The notes under the pieces: generated by a model | Databases searched by the model: none | What the model was told of the DNA's origin: nothing | Seen by the model: the letters and a program-made list of their open reading frames with translations, nothing else | Assembly (NCBI RefSeq): GCF_003268815.1 | Contig: NZ_QLSV01000014.1 | Coordinates: 1-64,000 of the forward strand | Direction: 5' to 3' | Length of the DNA: 64,000 nucleotides | Source of the DNA: Flavobacterium lacus | Lineage (GTDB): Bacteria > Bacteroidota > Bacteroidia > Flavobacteriales > Flavobacteriaceae | Position numbers and translations under genes: made by a program | In this document: piece by piece, positions 44,718 through 53,586 of the stretch | Layout of the letters: each line of letters opens with the position of its first letter | Position numbering within the stretch: position 1 is the stretch's first letter

Positions 44718-45605
44718 ATGGAAATTTTAGATGGTAAAAAAGTCTCCGAAGACATCAAAAACGAAATTGCTGCCGAAGTGCAGAAAATGAAAGACAATGG
44801 CGAAAAAGTACCACACTTAGCAGCCATTATTGTCGGGAATGATGGAGCGAGTTTAACCTACGTGGGAAGCAAAGTAAAAGCCTGTGAACGAGTAGGATTT
44901 GAAAGTACACTGATTAAAATGCCCAATACTACTTCGGAAACAGAATTACTCAAAAAAATTAAAGAACTAAACGCAGACGATAACATTGACGGATTTATTG
45001 TGCAGTTGCCTTTACCGAAACAAATTGATACCCAAGAAGTATTGATGGCGATTGACCCCAACAAAGATGTAGATGGATTTCACCCGGAAAACTTCGGAAA
45101 AATGGCGTTGGATATGACTACTTTTATTCCGGCTACACCGTTTGGTATTTTAGAACTTTTAGAACGTTACGGCGTTGAAACCCAAGGGAAACATACCGTC
45201 GTAATCGGTCGAAGTCACATTGTAGGAAGACCAATGAGTATTTTGATGGGAAGAAAAGGTTTCCCGGGAAATTCCACCGTGACATTAACACATAGTTATA
45301 CCAAAAATATCTCACAAATTACTACGCAAGCCGATATTATCATCACTGCTTTAGGTGTACCCAATTACCTGAAAGCAGAAATGGTGAAAGATGATGCGGT
45401 GGTTATTGACGTAGGTATCACCCGCGTTTCCGACGATTCGACCGAAAAAGGTTACCGAATTACCGGTGATGTAGATTTTGAAAATGTAAGTAAAAAAGCA
45501 TCCTTTATTACTCCGGTTCCGGGTGGAGTAGGACCCATGACGATTGCGATGTTGTTGAAAAACACTTTATTGGCAAGAGAGCAGAAACGATTGAAGATGA
45601 GATAG
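44718..45605 (+). CDS. folD: Bifunctional methylenetetrahydrofolate dehydrogenase / methenyltetrahydrofolate cyclohydrolase
   Basis: 295 residues, interconverting 5,10-methylene- and 10-formyl-tetrahydrofolate with NADP. Conserved motifs are present: YVGSKVKACERVG with the catalytic Lys, DGFIVQLPLPKQID, PNKDVDGFHPENFG, VVIGRSHIVGRPMS for dinucleotide binding, and PVPGGVGPMTIAMLL. Length is standard. The gene stands alone between two terminators. Confidence 0.97.
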   Translation: MEILDGKKVSEDIKNEIAAEVQKMKDNGEKVPHLAAIIVGNDGASLTYVGSKVKACERVGFESTLIKMPNTTSETELLKKIKELNADDNIDGFIVQLPLPKQIDTQEVLMAIDPNKDVDGFHPENFGKMALDMTTFIPATPFGILELLERYGVETQGKHTVVIGRSHIVGRPMSILMGRKGFPGNSTVTLTHSYTKNISQITTQADIIITALGVPNYLKAEMVKDDAVVIDVGITRVSDDSTEKGYRITGDVDFENVSKKASFITPVPGGVGPMTIAMLLKNTLLAREQKRLKMR

Positions 45606-45610
45606 ATATG

Positions 45611-45640
45611 AAAACCCAAGTGATGAGCTTGGGTTTTTTA
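45611..45640 (+). terminator. folD terminator
   Basis: AAAACCCAAG (45611-45620) and CTTGGGTTTT (45628-45637) form a perfect stem, and the T run ends at 45639. Confidence 0.9.
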
Positions 45641-45659
45641 GTTTAAATGATTATCTTAG
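45629..45659 (+). promoter_or_regulatory. Candidate promoter of the ParD/ParE-like pair
   Basis: TTG (45629-45631), 20 nt, then TATCTTAG (45652-45659), one mismatch from TAnnTTTG, 16 nt before the antitoxin ATG. The -33 box would lie inside the folD terminator stem. Confidence 0.35.
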
Positions 45660-45675
45660 CTGTAAATTTTATAAA

Positions 45676-45909
45676 ATGAATTTAGAAGCTCGAAAAATAG
45701 AATTTGTGCAGGAATTTTTAAAACTTCAAAGTGAAGAAGCTATTTCTCGTCTTGAAAAAATATTAAGGAATGAGAAGAAAATGTCAGAAAATCGACTGGT
45801 TGAACCAATGACTCAAGACGAGTTGAATAATCGAATTGACCAATTGGAATCGGATTTTCAAAACAATAGATTTAAAAGTAGTGCTGAACTTTTAGCTAAA
45901 TACGAATAA
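45676..45909 (+). CDS. Antitoxin-like small protein of a ParE/RelE-type module
   Basis: 77 residues, almost entirely helical and charged (EARKIEFVQEFLKLQSEEAI, VEPMTQDELNNRIDQLESDF, SSAELLAKYE). This composition and the ending are typical of the small antitoxins that precede ParE/RelE toxins in Bacteroidota. Its TAA stop overlaps the ATG of the toxin frame by one base, the classic arrangement of toxin-antitoxin pairs. Identity as antitoxin rests mainly on that context. Confidence 0.75.
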   Translation: MNLEARKIEFVQEFLKLQSEEAISRLEKILRNEKKMSENRLVEPMTQDELNNRIDQLESDFQNNRFKSSAELLAKYE

Positions 45910-46220
45910 TGAAAATTATTTGGTCTGAATTTGCCGAAACTCAACTTGACGAAATCTATGCATAGTACGAAAAGGAAGTAAGTGCAAGAGTTGCTAAAAA
46001 AATTATAATTGGAATTATTAACGAATCCAAAAAGTTAATAAAGACTCCTTTAATTGGACAAGAAGAAGAATTGTTAAAAGATAGAGCAATTCATTATCGC
46101 TATTTTGTTTTTAAAAACTATAAACTGATTTATTCTGTTGACGATACAAATGGATTTATAAAAATTTCAGACGTTTTTGATACTCGTCAAAATCCACCGA
46201 AACTAAAACGAACAAAATAA
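45909..46220 (+). pseudogene. ParE/RelE-family toxin gene with an in-frame TAG stop
   Basis: From ATG 45909 the frame reads KIIWSEFAETQLDEIYA, then TAG (45963-45965), then continues in the same frame as YEKEVSARVAKKIIIGIINE, ATPLIGQEE-like KTPLIGQEEELLKDRAIHYR and YFVFKNYKLIYSVDD to TAA at 46218. The whole 103-residue frame matches the ParE/RelE toxin plan, with the conserved FVFKNYKLIY core. A Tyr-to-stop change at codon 19 (TAT/TAC to TAG) would silence it. Alternatives are a sequencing error or an internal start. Confidence 0.85.
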
Positions 46221-46249
46221 AATCAGGATAGAATTACAATTGAATTCTT

Positions 46250-47029
46250 TTATTGTTTTTTTCTAATCACAATCGGTCTTCTAACCTCCACTTTCGGCAA
46301 ACTCGCCTCTTCCGTTTTACTCGATGGTTCAATCAATTGATTTAATTCTTTGATTTCAGCTGGGGTTAAATCGCGGTATCTCCCCACTTGAATATCCAAC
46401 GAAATATTGATAATTCGGATGCGTTTTAGTGCCGTTACTTCATACCCTAAATACTCACACATTCTACGAATTTGACGGTTTAAACCTTGTGTTAAGACTA
46501 TTTTGAAAATGTATTTGCTGATTTGTTCCACTTTACATTTTCTCGTAATTGTATCTAAAATCGGAACACCATTGCTCATTTTTTCAATAAAACGATCGGT
46601 GATCGGTCGATCCACCGTAACAATATATTCTTTTTCGTGGTTGTTTCTGGCTCGAAGAATTTTATTCACGATATCGCCATCATTCGTCATAAAAATCAAT
46701 CCCTCACTGGCTTTGTCTAATCGGCCAATCGGAAAAATTCGCTCCGGATAGTTGATGTAATCTACAATATTATTGCGTACACTTTGGTTGGTTGTACATT
46801 CAATTCCGGCAGGTTTATTGAACGCTAAATAAATGGGTTTACCTCTGTTTTCACGAATCAATTTACCATCGACACGAATTTCATCGGTTTCAAAAACTTT
46901 TGTGCCCATTTCCGGAACAGTTCCGTTAATTGTTACACGACCTTCTGTGATTAACCTGTCGGCCTCACGTCGCGAACAATAGCCAGACTCTGATAAAAAT
47001 TTATTGATGCGTTTTCCTGTATCTTCCAT
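46250..47029 (-). CDS. rluF: 23S rRNA pseudouridine synthase, RluF/RluB type
   Basis: 259 residues. An S4 RNA-binding domain at about 6-55 (RINKFLSESGYCSRREADRL, ITEGRVTING) is followed by the pseudouridine-synthase core with the catalytic Asp105 in IGRLDKASEGLIFMTNDGD. Other landmarks are NKPAGIECTT and LTQGLNRQIRRMCEYLGYEV. These residues and the 'GIECTT' form fit the RluF (U2604) group better than RluB/RluE, although the site cannot be proven from sequence. The short Lys/Arg-rich tail is an extra extension. Confidence 0.9.
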   Translation of the reverse strand: MEDTGKRINKFLSESGYCSRREADRLITEGRVTINGTVPEMGTKVFETDEIRVDGKLIRENRGKPIYLAFNKPAGIECTTNQSVRNNIVDYINYPERIFPIGRLDKASEGLIFMTNDGDIVNKILRARNNHEKEYIVTVDRPITDRFIEKMSNGVPILDTITRKCKVEQISKYIFKIVLTQGLNRQIRRMCEYLGYEVTALKRIRIINISLDIQVGRYRDLTPAEIKELNQLIEPSSKTEEASLPKVEVRRPIVIRKKQ

Positions 47030-47140
47030 AATACAAAAGTAATTTTATTTTATGGATTTCATAAAAATTGATTTTTTTTTCAATTTGACAGAAATTTATT
47101 AAATTGCACAAAAATTGCTCACTATAAACAAGTTAGGTTT

Positions 47141-48808
47141 ATGATAAAAAAGTTACTAATTTTATTCAGTATTCTTTTTTCAATTTTGACGAATGGTCAA
47201 ACTAGAAAAAATCAGTTTCATCTAAATTCAGAAAGCAATAAACACGAATTGCATTTATCATTTAAATCAGATTTAGTTTTAAATAATAAAGATGCAATTT
47301 TAAATCAGTTTTCTGAGTTGGAGGGAATCACTGCCATATTTCAACTTGATTTTATAAAATCCATTTCATTTTCAGATGAAAAATGGAATGAATTAGAACG
47401 AAATGCCATTCTATTAAACGGAAATGCGGTATCAATTGCAAAGTTGAAAAACATTTTTAAGGTAATAGTCGATAATCCAACTAATGACAGACTATTTTTC
47501 TTGGCTACTCAATTTGAGCAATTTGAATCGGTTGAATATGCAAGTTTAATTTCGTTAGAACCTATAAAACCACCTTTTGATATTCCACCCACGACGCCTG
47601 ATTTTTTTGTTAATCAAACTTATGTTGGACCCAATCCCGGTTTAAACATGTCCTATGCTTGGGAGATGGGTTTAAAAGGTGCAGGAATTCGGGTGAGAGA
47701 TGTGGAGTATGGATTTAATTCTAACCACGAAGATTTGAATGAAGTAAATGCTTTTATTGCTTCGGGTATGACTATTTCTTCGGACGCCACAGCAACTTAT
47801 ACTGAGCATGGTACAGCAGTTTTTGGAATTATTATTGCTGGTAATGACGGTTATGGTATAACTGGTTTGGCACATGATGCAACTGAAATGGTACTTTATC
47901 CAGAATGGCAAGAAATTGGTTATGATAGAATTTATGCCGTGAACCAATCCATTCAAAATTCAACTGTAGGAGACATAATCATTTATGAAATGCAAGATGG
48001 AGTAGGTGCTCCAGCTGAATCTAATAGTGTTATTTGGGATTTAACAAAAGCAGCTTCTGACGCCGGAATCGTGGTTGTAGCTGCAGCCGGGAATGGAAAT
48101 CAAAATTTGGACGAAGCTATTTATGCCGATTATATGAGTCGAGGTAATAGTGGGGCAATTATTGTTGGTGCCGGTACTCCAGACCTAAATCATTTTCGAT
48201 TTAATCAAATCAATTGGTGGGGAAGTACATATGGTTCTAGAGTGGATTTACAAGGTTGGGCACGCAATGTTTTTACGTGCGGATATGGCACTGCTATTAT
48301 GATTAATAATGACATAAATCAAGGATATACTAATTTTTCAGGAACAAGTGCGGCAACGCCAATGGTTGCAGCTTGTGCCATAGTATTGCAATCGTATCAC
48401 CATAGTTTAACTGGTAATTACTTAACCGGTACGCAATTGCGCACAATTTTAAAAGAAACCGGAATACCACAAGGTAATCCAGTAACGGGAAATGTTGGTC
48501 CTTTTCCAAATATGCAAACTGCTTTGCAACGGGTTTATGATGATTATCTTTTAGGTTTGGATAGTGTGAATGAAACTGAATTTACGGTTTTTCCTAATCC
48601 GGTACAAAATCAACTAAAGTTTTTAACGCAACAAGATTTGTCTGAGATGGCTGCTGTTGAGATTTTTAATGCTTTAGGGCAATCTGTTTTCCAATCGATG
48701 ATGCCAAATGAAAAGCAAGTAGATGTTTCAAATTTATCAAGCGGAATGTATTTTGTAAAAGTGTCAGATGGTAATCAATCCGCTACCAAGAAAATTATTA
48801 AGAAGTAA
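47141..48808 (+). CDS. Secreted S8 (subtilisin-like) serine peptidase with T9SS tail
   Basis: 555 residues. Signal peptide MIKKLLILFSILFSILTNGQ, then a prodomain-like segment to about 160. The peptidase domain carries Asp187 (RVRDVEYGFN), His223 (TEHGTAVFG), the oxyanion Asn318 (AAAGNGNQN) and nucleophile Ser403 (SGTSAATPM). The C-terminal ~80 residues (FTVFPNPVQNQLKFL, LSSGMYFVKVSDG, KKIIKK) are a Por-type T9SS sorting domain. It is therefore an exported endopeptidase. The 3' end overlaps the convergent hydrolase gene by 11 bp. Confidence 0.93.
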   Translation: MIKKLLILFSILFSILTNGQTRKNQFHLNSESNKHELHLSFKSDLVLNNKDAILNQFSELEGITAIFQLDFIKSISFSDEKWNELERNAILLNGNAVSIAKLKNIFKVIVDNPTNDRLFFLATQFEQFESVEYASLISLEPIKPPFDIPPTTPDFFVNQTYVGPNPGLNMSYAWEMGLKGAGIRVRDVEYGFNSNHEDLNEVNAFIASGMTISSDATATYTEHGTAVFGIIIAGNDGYGITGLAHDATEMVLYPEWQEIGYDRIYAVNQSIQNSTVGDIIIYEMQDGVGAPAESNSVIWDLTKAASDAGIVVVAAAGNGNQNLDEAIYADYMSRGNSGAIIVGAGTPDLNHFRFNQINWWGSTYGSRVDLQGWARNVFTCGYGTAIMINNDINQGYTNFSGTSAATPMVAACAIVLQSYHHSLTGNYLTGTQLRTILKETGIPQGNPVTGNVGPFPNMQTALQRVYDDYLLGLDSVNETEFTVFPNPVQNQLKFLTQQDLSEMAAVEIFNALGQSVFQSMMPNEKQVDVSNLSSGMYFVKVSDGNQSATKKIIKK

Positions 48809-49643
48809 ATAAATACTTTTCAATGTCTTCATACAACGTCTTGTCATGCATGCTGTGACCCAAGCCTTTTGTTTCAATAAAAGTGGCTTTTTTCCAGCCC
48901 GAAGCAATTTTTTTGCTTTCTAAAAACAAAACGACATCATCATCAATGTCATGCGAAATTATTCCTTCAATAACCAAAGAAGAAGCCAATTTTTCTCCCA
49001 AAAACTCGTCGGTTTTTATATTAAAGCGTTCAAAAAAATAGGTGTTGAGTAATTGAACTACTTTAGTATTTAAACCCAATAATTGAGCATAGTTATTTAA
49101 CAAAATTTCTAAATCGGAGGGAGCTCCTAATAGAATCATTTTCTCCAATGATATTGAAGAAAAATGATGCTGAAAATACAAACAAGCTGAACCACCAATG
49201 GAATGACCAATTAAAATTTGTGGTTCATACTTTTGGAAAACGGTATTAATAAATTCAGCGTAATAGGGAACATTAAATTCATCACCGGAGGATAATCCGT
49301 GGGCTGGGCCATCAATGGCCAAAATCGTGCAACCTGATTTTTGAAGGTAGGGAAACATTGGTTCCCACCGTGATGCGTTACTTTCCCACCCGTGTATCAA
49401 TAAAATTTTAGTTTCATTTCCATCCCATTTGTAAATCGGGAAGTTGTAGTTTTTTAGCGAAACAGTTTCAATGGTTGCCTTTTCTAAAATTTCCGGCATG
49501 AATTCTGGCTTAAGTTTTCCAGCACGGGGTTCGCTAAAAAACTTATATGCTAATTTTGTTGCCATTTTAGGAAAAATATAGCTTAACACATTGATGTAGC
49601 AACCAATCGTTTTAATCAAAAATGTATTAAAAATTCTATTCAT
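48798..49643 (-). CDS. Alpha/beta hydrolase
   Basis: 281 residues. A hydrolase fold with oxyanion HGW (LLIHGWESNASRWEPMFPYL), the nucleophile elbow IGHSIGGSA (Ser148), and the catalytic His in KGLGHSMHD near the C-terminus. An N-terminal hydrophobic stretch (residues 5-27) may associate with the membrane. Substrate is unknown. The stop codons of this gene and the S8 peptidase overlap tail to tail, so the two genes share a terminator-free junction. Confidence 0.88.
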   Translation of the reverse strand: MNRIFNTFLIKTIGCYINVLSYIFPKMATKLAYKFFSEPRAGKLKPEFMPEILEKATIETVSLKNYNFPIYKWDGNETKILLIHGWESNASRWEPMFPYLQKSGCTILAIDGPAHGLSSGDEFNVPYYAEFINTVFQKYEPQILIGHSIGGSACLYFQHHFSSISLEKMILLGAPSDLEILLNNYAQLLGLNTKVVQLLNTYFFERFNIKTDEFLGEKLASSLVIEGIISHDIDDDVVLFLESKKIASGWKKATFIETKGLGHSMHDKTLYEDIEKYLFTS

Positions 49644-49667
49644 AAAAAAACCCCGATTGCGGGGTTT
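49644..49667 (-). terminator. Terminator of the nif3 operon
   Basis: On the minus strand AAACCCCG-CAAT-CGGGGTTT (49648-49667) is followed by seven T residues. It comes 6 nt past the stop of the coiled-coil protein gene. Confidence 0.9.
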
Positions 49668-49672
49668 GTTAT

Positions 49673-50452
49673 TTAGATGCTAGCAAATATGCTTTCCATT
49701 TTTTCTCTTTCTTCGGTTGATAAAACATTGTCAACCAAAATTCTTCCACTGTGCTCATCGGTTAAGATTTTTTTGCGGGCAGCAATTTCAACCTGAGTTT
49801 GTGGCGGAATAGTAAAGAACGACCCTGCAGATGCTCCTCTTTCGATAGAAACTACTGCTAAACCATTACGTACGCTATTTCGAATACGGTGATAAGCAGC
49901 TAATAAACGATCTTCAATTTTTGCAGCATATTCAGCAGAAAGTTTCGTTAAAAACTCTTCTTCTTTTTGTGTTTCCGACATAATATCGCCTAATTCAGCT
50001 TTTTTATGTTCCAAATGCGATTGTTTTGCATTTAATTTTTCCTGAGATTCAGCAACTTGTTGTTTTTTATATTCAATAGAAGCTTTCATTTCTTTGATGT
50101 GCTTCTCACTTAATTGAATTTCTAATTCTTGAAATTCGATTTCCTTGGTTAAAGAGTTAAATTCTCTATTGTTGCGAACATTTTTTTGTTGTTCAGTATA
50201 TTTTTTAATTCCCTCTTTGTGAGCCTCTATTGCATTTTTCTTTCCTTTGATTTGATCATCAATTTGCTCTAAATCGGCTTTTAATTTTTCGTTGCGTGCT
50301 TTTAAACCTGCTACTTCATCTTCTAAATCTTGTACTTCAAGTGGCAATTCGCCTCTTACGTTTCTGATTTCATCAATTCTTGAGTCGATTAACTGCAAGT
50401 CATAGAGTGCTCTTAACTTCTCTTCTACACTCATTTCTTTTACGTTTGTCAT
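49673..50452 (-). CDS. Coiled-coil protein of the C4-zinc-ribbon (DUF164-like) family, cysteines lost
   Basis: 259 residues. Residues ~10-180 form a long helical coiled-coil hairpin (LRALYDLQLIDSRIDEIRNV, FNSLTKEIEFQELEIQLSEK). The C-terminal part occupies the place of the zinc ribbon (FFTIPPQTQVEIAARKKI, HSGRILVDNVLS), but the four Cys normally expected (CxxC...CxxC with CGRIL) are absent; GRIL remains. It therefore probably folds without zinc. Function unknown; homologues are often encoded beside nif3, as here with a 3-bp gap, so the two form one operon. Confidence 0.88.
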   Translation of the reverse strand: MTNVKEMSVEEKLRALYDLQLIDSRIDEIRNVRGELPLEVQDLEDEVAGLKARNEKLKADLEQIDDQIKGKKNAIEAHKEGIKKYTEQQKNVRNNREFNSLTKEIEFQELEIQLSEKHIKEMKASIEYKKQQVAESQEKLNAKQSHLEHKKAELGDIMSETQKEEEFLTKLSAEYAAKIEDRLLAAYHRIRNSVRNGLAVVSIERGASAGSFFTIPPQTQVEIAARKKILTDEHSGRILVDNVLSTEEREKMESIFASI

Positions 50453-50455
50453 AAT

Positions 50456-51550
50456 CTAAAAGTACTTAACTGGATTTGTATTTTGTTCTGATAAAATGAT
50501 TGCAAAATTAGGAAATTTTTTGATAAGAAAATCAACAATATAATTTTTTGTGTAACGTTCGCTTTCATAATGACCAATATCAGCCAAAAGCAACTGATTT
50601 TCAGCTTCATAAAATTGATGGTATTTTAAATCTGCGGTCAAAAAAGCATTGGCACCCAATCGTTTAGCATATCCGATTGCAAAACTGCCGGAACCTCCTA
50701 AAACAGCAACTTTTTTTATCTTTTTATTTAAAAAGACACTGTGTCTGATGCTTTCACACTGCATTTTATCTTTTACAAATTGTAAAAAATCACTTTCATT
50801 CATCTCATTTTCCAATTCACCAATCATTCCTAAACCGATATTTTGATGCTGGTTTTGCAATTCATAAATTTCATAAGCCACTTCTTCATAGACGTGATTT
50901 TTAAATAAAGCTTTCAAAATTTTTGATTCCAAATGTTTTTCAAAAGTGACTTCGATTTTAATTTCATCGTTTTCCACAAATTCAAAACGTTGACCAATTT
51001 CGGGGTTGCTGTTTTCGTTGCCCATATAGGTTCCAATTCCTTTAGAATTAAAACTGCAATCTTCATAATTACCAATGTTTCCGGCACCGGCTTCAAATAA
51101 CGCATTTCGCAATTCTTGATGATTTTCAGGAATGGTATAGGTAATTAATTTACGAATAAATTTTTCCTTCGGAACCAAAATTTTAGTATTCACAAGTTTC
51201 AATTGATTGCAAATAATTTTGTTTACGCCATTTTGATGATTATCCAAAGCAGTGTGCACGGCATAAATGGCAATATCATTTTTGATGGCTTTTAACACCG
51301 CTCTTTCCACATACGTTTTTCCGGTAATTTTCTTTAAGCCTGAAAATAAAATTGGATGGAAGCAGACAATTAAATTGCAGTTTTTTTCAATAGCTTCGTC
51401 AACCACATTTTCCAAGGCATCGTGGCAAACTAATATACCACTAATTTCCTGTTCGGCATTTCCTAAAAGTAAGCCAACATTATCAAAATCTTCGGCATAC
51501 TCCAAAGGAGCTAATTCTTCTAAAATGGGGAGAATGGATTGAAGTTTCAT
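50456..51550 (-). CDS. Nif3-like dinuclear metal centre hexameric protein
   Basis: I choose the ATG at 51550 (364 residues): MKLQSILPILEELAPLEYAE is the usual N-terminus, and a -7 box lies just upstream. A longer frame to 51628 would run through it. Metal-binding features are LIVCFHPILFSGLKKI, AVHTALDNHQNGVNKI and, near the end, LADIGHYESE. The central insertion (residues ~130-240) is of the YqfO/CutA-like type. Role is uncertain: a widely conserved metal-dependent hydrolase-like protein, sometimes annotated as GTP cyclohydrolase I type 2, which is not well supported. Confidence 0.92.
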   Translation of the reverse strand: MKLQSILPILEELAPLEYAEDFDNVGLLLGNAEQEISGILVCHDALENVVDEAIEKNCNLIVCFHPILFSGLKKITGKTYVERAVLKAIKNDIAIYAVHTALDNHQNGVNKIICNQLKLVNTKILVPKEKFIRKLITYTIPENHQELRNALFEAGAGNIGNYEDCSFNSKGIGTYMGNENSNPEIGQRFEFVENDEIKIEVTFEKHLESKILKALFKNHVYEEVAYEIYELQNQHQNIGLGMIGELENEMNESDFLQFVKDKMQCESIRHSVFLNKKIKKVAVLGGSGSFAIGYAKRLGANAFLTADLKYHQFYEAENQLLLADIGHYESERYTKNYIVDFLIKKFPNFAIILSEQNTNPVKYF

Positions 51551-51568
51551 TGAAAATTTTTTAGATAA

Positions 51569-51576
51569 CAAATTTA
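51569..51576 (-). promoter_or_regulatory. Candidate -7 box for the nif3 operon
   Basis: On the minus strand TAAATTTG fits TAnnTTTG, 18 nt before the ATG at 51550. It supports that start over the longer one. Confidence 0.45.
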
Positions 51577-51774
51577 GGGAAGGTTTTTGATTATGAATGT
51601 GTTTTAGAGCTGTTTTTTGTTCGTACAATGCGTTTAATTCGATTCTAACGTAGCGTAAGTACTTTACATATGTGTGGACTATGGTTTAATATAGTTCAAC
51701 ATTGCTTGTATTTATTAGTAAAAAACCACTCCCAAAAAATGCTAAGTATTCTGCAAAATCGCTACCTTCGCAAC

Positions 51775-52809
51775 ATGATTCTTTTGCGAAAAATACTCTT
51801 TCCTTTTGCCATTCTTTATGGTTTGATTACCGCCATTCGCAATTGGTTTTATGACAATGGAATTCTAAAATCCAATTCATTTCCCATTCCAATTATTGCT
51901 GTAGGAAACCTCAGTGTAGGAGGAACAGGTAAAACCCCACAGATAGAATATTTAATTCGATTATTATCACCAACCTATAAAGTAGCGGTGTTAAGCAGAG
52001 GTTATAAACGCAAATCATCCGGTTTTTTGTTAGCAGACTATTCCTCTACTGCTGAATCGTTGGGCGACGAACCGTTTCAATTGCATCAAAAATTCCCAAC
52101 TAGTCAAGTGGCTGTTGATGCTAACCGTAAAAACGGAATTGAACGGTTATTGGCTTTACAAAACAAACCGGATATTATTTTACTCGACGATGCTTTTCAA
52201 CACCGCAAAGTGAAAGCGGGTTTCTATATTTTACTCACAGCCTACAACGATTTGTATGCAGATGATTATATTTTACCAACCGGAAATTTGCGAGAAAGTA
52301 GGAGTGGAGCCAAACGAGCCAATGTGGTCGTGGTGACCAAATGTCCGCCTACGCTTTCCGAAACAGAACAAACTAAAATTCGTCAAAAATTAAACCTTTT
52401 GGCACATCAAGAACTCTTTTTTTCTGCCATTCAATACGATGAAAATCTACATTCCGAAAATGAAAACCGTACTATCAATTCATTCAAAAATACCGATAAA
52501 TTGTTAGTTGCCGGCATCGCCAAGCCCAAACCTTTTTTCAACCATTTGCAAGATGGCAACGATGAGGAATTAGAATTTCCCGATCACCACGATTTTACAG
52601 AAAATGACATCCAAACCATTCAAAAAAAATCAAAAAATAAACCGATTATTACCACCGAAAAAGATTTCGTTCGACTAAAGGGAAAAGTAAATCCGGCACA
52701 ATTATTCTATTTGCCTATTCAAAGTGTATTTCTTTCCAATGGCGAAAATTTCAATAAAAAAATAAACAATTATGTGGAACAAAGTACAGGAAACCGTTCA
52801 GTTTCTTAA
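51775..52809 (+). CDS. lpxK: Tetraacyldisaccharide 4'-kinase
   Basis: 344 residues from the ATG at 51775, which opens the usual N-terminal membrane-associating helix (ILLRKILFPFAILYGLITAI). An upstream 35-residue extension is unlikely. The P-loop SVGGTGKTPQIEYL follows VGNLSVGG, and ILLDDAFQHRKV is the conserved catalytic Asp/His block. LpxK phosphorylates the 4' position of the lipid A disaccharide at the inner membrane. The gene overlaps the following purine nucleoside phosphorylase by 38 bp. Confidence 0.95.
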   Translation: MILLRKILFPFAILYGLITAIRNWFYDNGILKSNSFPIPIIAVGNLSVGGTGKTPQIEYLIRLLSPTYKVAVLSRGYKRKSSGFLLADYSSTAESLGDEPFQLHQKFPTSQVAVDANRKNGIERLLALQNKPDIILLDDAFQHRKVKAGFYILLTAYNDLYADDYILPTGNLRESRSGAKRANVVVVTKCPPTLSETEQTKIRQKLNLLAHQELFFSAIQYDENLHSENENRTINSFKNTDKLLVAGIAKPKPFFNHLQDGNDEELEFPDHHDFTENDIQTIQKKSKNKPIITTEKDFVRLKGKVNPAQLFYLPIQSVFLSNGENFNKKINNYVEQSTGNRSVS

Positions 52810-53584
52810 AGAAAAAACCAATTATACACCCGAATTCGGCATCATTCTTGGCTCCGGTTTAGGCTCATTTACGCAAGACATCGACATCGAATTTACCATT
52901 CCTTATTCCGAAATCCCCAATTTTCCTATTTCCACTGTGCAAGGTCACACAGGTGCGTTAGTTTTTGGGAAAATCGGAAATAAAAGCGTGGTTGCCATGC
53001 AAGGTCGTTTCCATTTTTATGAAGGCTACGACATGAAAACCGTGACTTTCCCCGTGCGTGTCATGAAGTATTTAGGCGTTCAAAAACTCATTGTTTCCAA
53101 TGCTTCCGGCGGAGTAAATCCAAATTACAAAGTAGGCGATGTGGTCGTTATCAAAGACCATATTAATCTATTTCCCGATCATCCGTTGCGAGGAACAAAC
53201 GATGAGCGTTTCGGACCACGATTCGTCAACATGAGCGAACCGTACTCCCGAACCATGATTCAAAAAGCCAAAGAAATTGCTCAACAACATACTATCGAAC
53301 TCAAAGACGGCATCTATTTAGGGTTGCAAGGACCCACTTTTGAAACGTTGGCCGAATACAAAATGGTCAAAATTCTCGGTGCCGATTGCGTCGGAATGTC
53401 CACTGTGCCTGAAGTTATCGTTGCCCGTCACATGGAAGTCGATTGTCTCGGAATTTCAGTAATTACCGACATGGGTGATGAAGAAAACATCCACGAAGTG
53501 AACCACCAAGAAGTCCTTGAAGCCGCCAGAAAAGCAGAACCAAAAGTTCGAAAATTAATCAAAGAATTTATTCTGAATTATTAG
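52772..53584 (+). CDS. Purine nucleoside phosphorylase (class II, inosine/guanosine type)
   Basis: 270 residues, catalysing the reversible phosphorolysis of purine nucleosides. Family motifs: GIILGSGLGSF (phosphate), VQGHTGALVFGKIG, QGRFHFYEGYD, VSNASGGVNPNYKVGD, HINLFPDHPLRG, and GMSTVPEVIVARHM. Length is typical for PunA/DeoD2-type trimeric enzymes. Its start lies 38 bp inside lpxK in another frame, so the two genes are co-transcribed. Behind it is hairpin element copy C. Confidence 0.94.
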   Translation: MWNKVQETVQFLKEKTNYTPEFGIILGSGLGSFTQDIDIEFTIPYSEIPNFPISTVQGHTGALVFGKIGNKSVVAMQGRFHFYEGYDMKTVTFPVRVMKYLGVQKLIVSNASGGVNPNYKVGDVVVIKDHINLFPDHPLRGTNDERFGPRFVNMSEPYSRTMIQKAKEIAQQHTIELKDGIYLGLQGPTFETLAEYKMVKILGADCVGMSTVPEVIVARHMEVDCLGISVITDMGDEENIHEVNHQEVLEAARKAEPKVRKLIKEFILNY

Positions 53585-53586
53585 GC

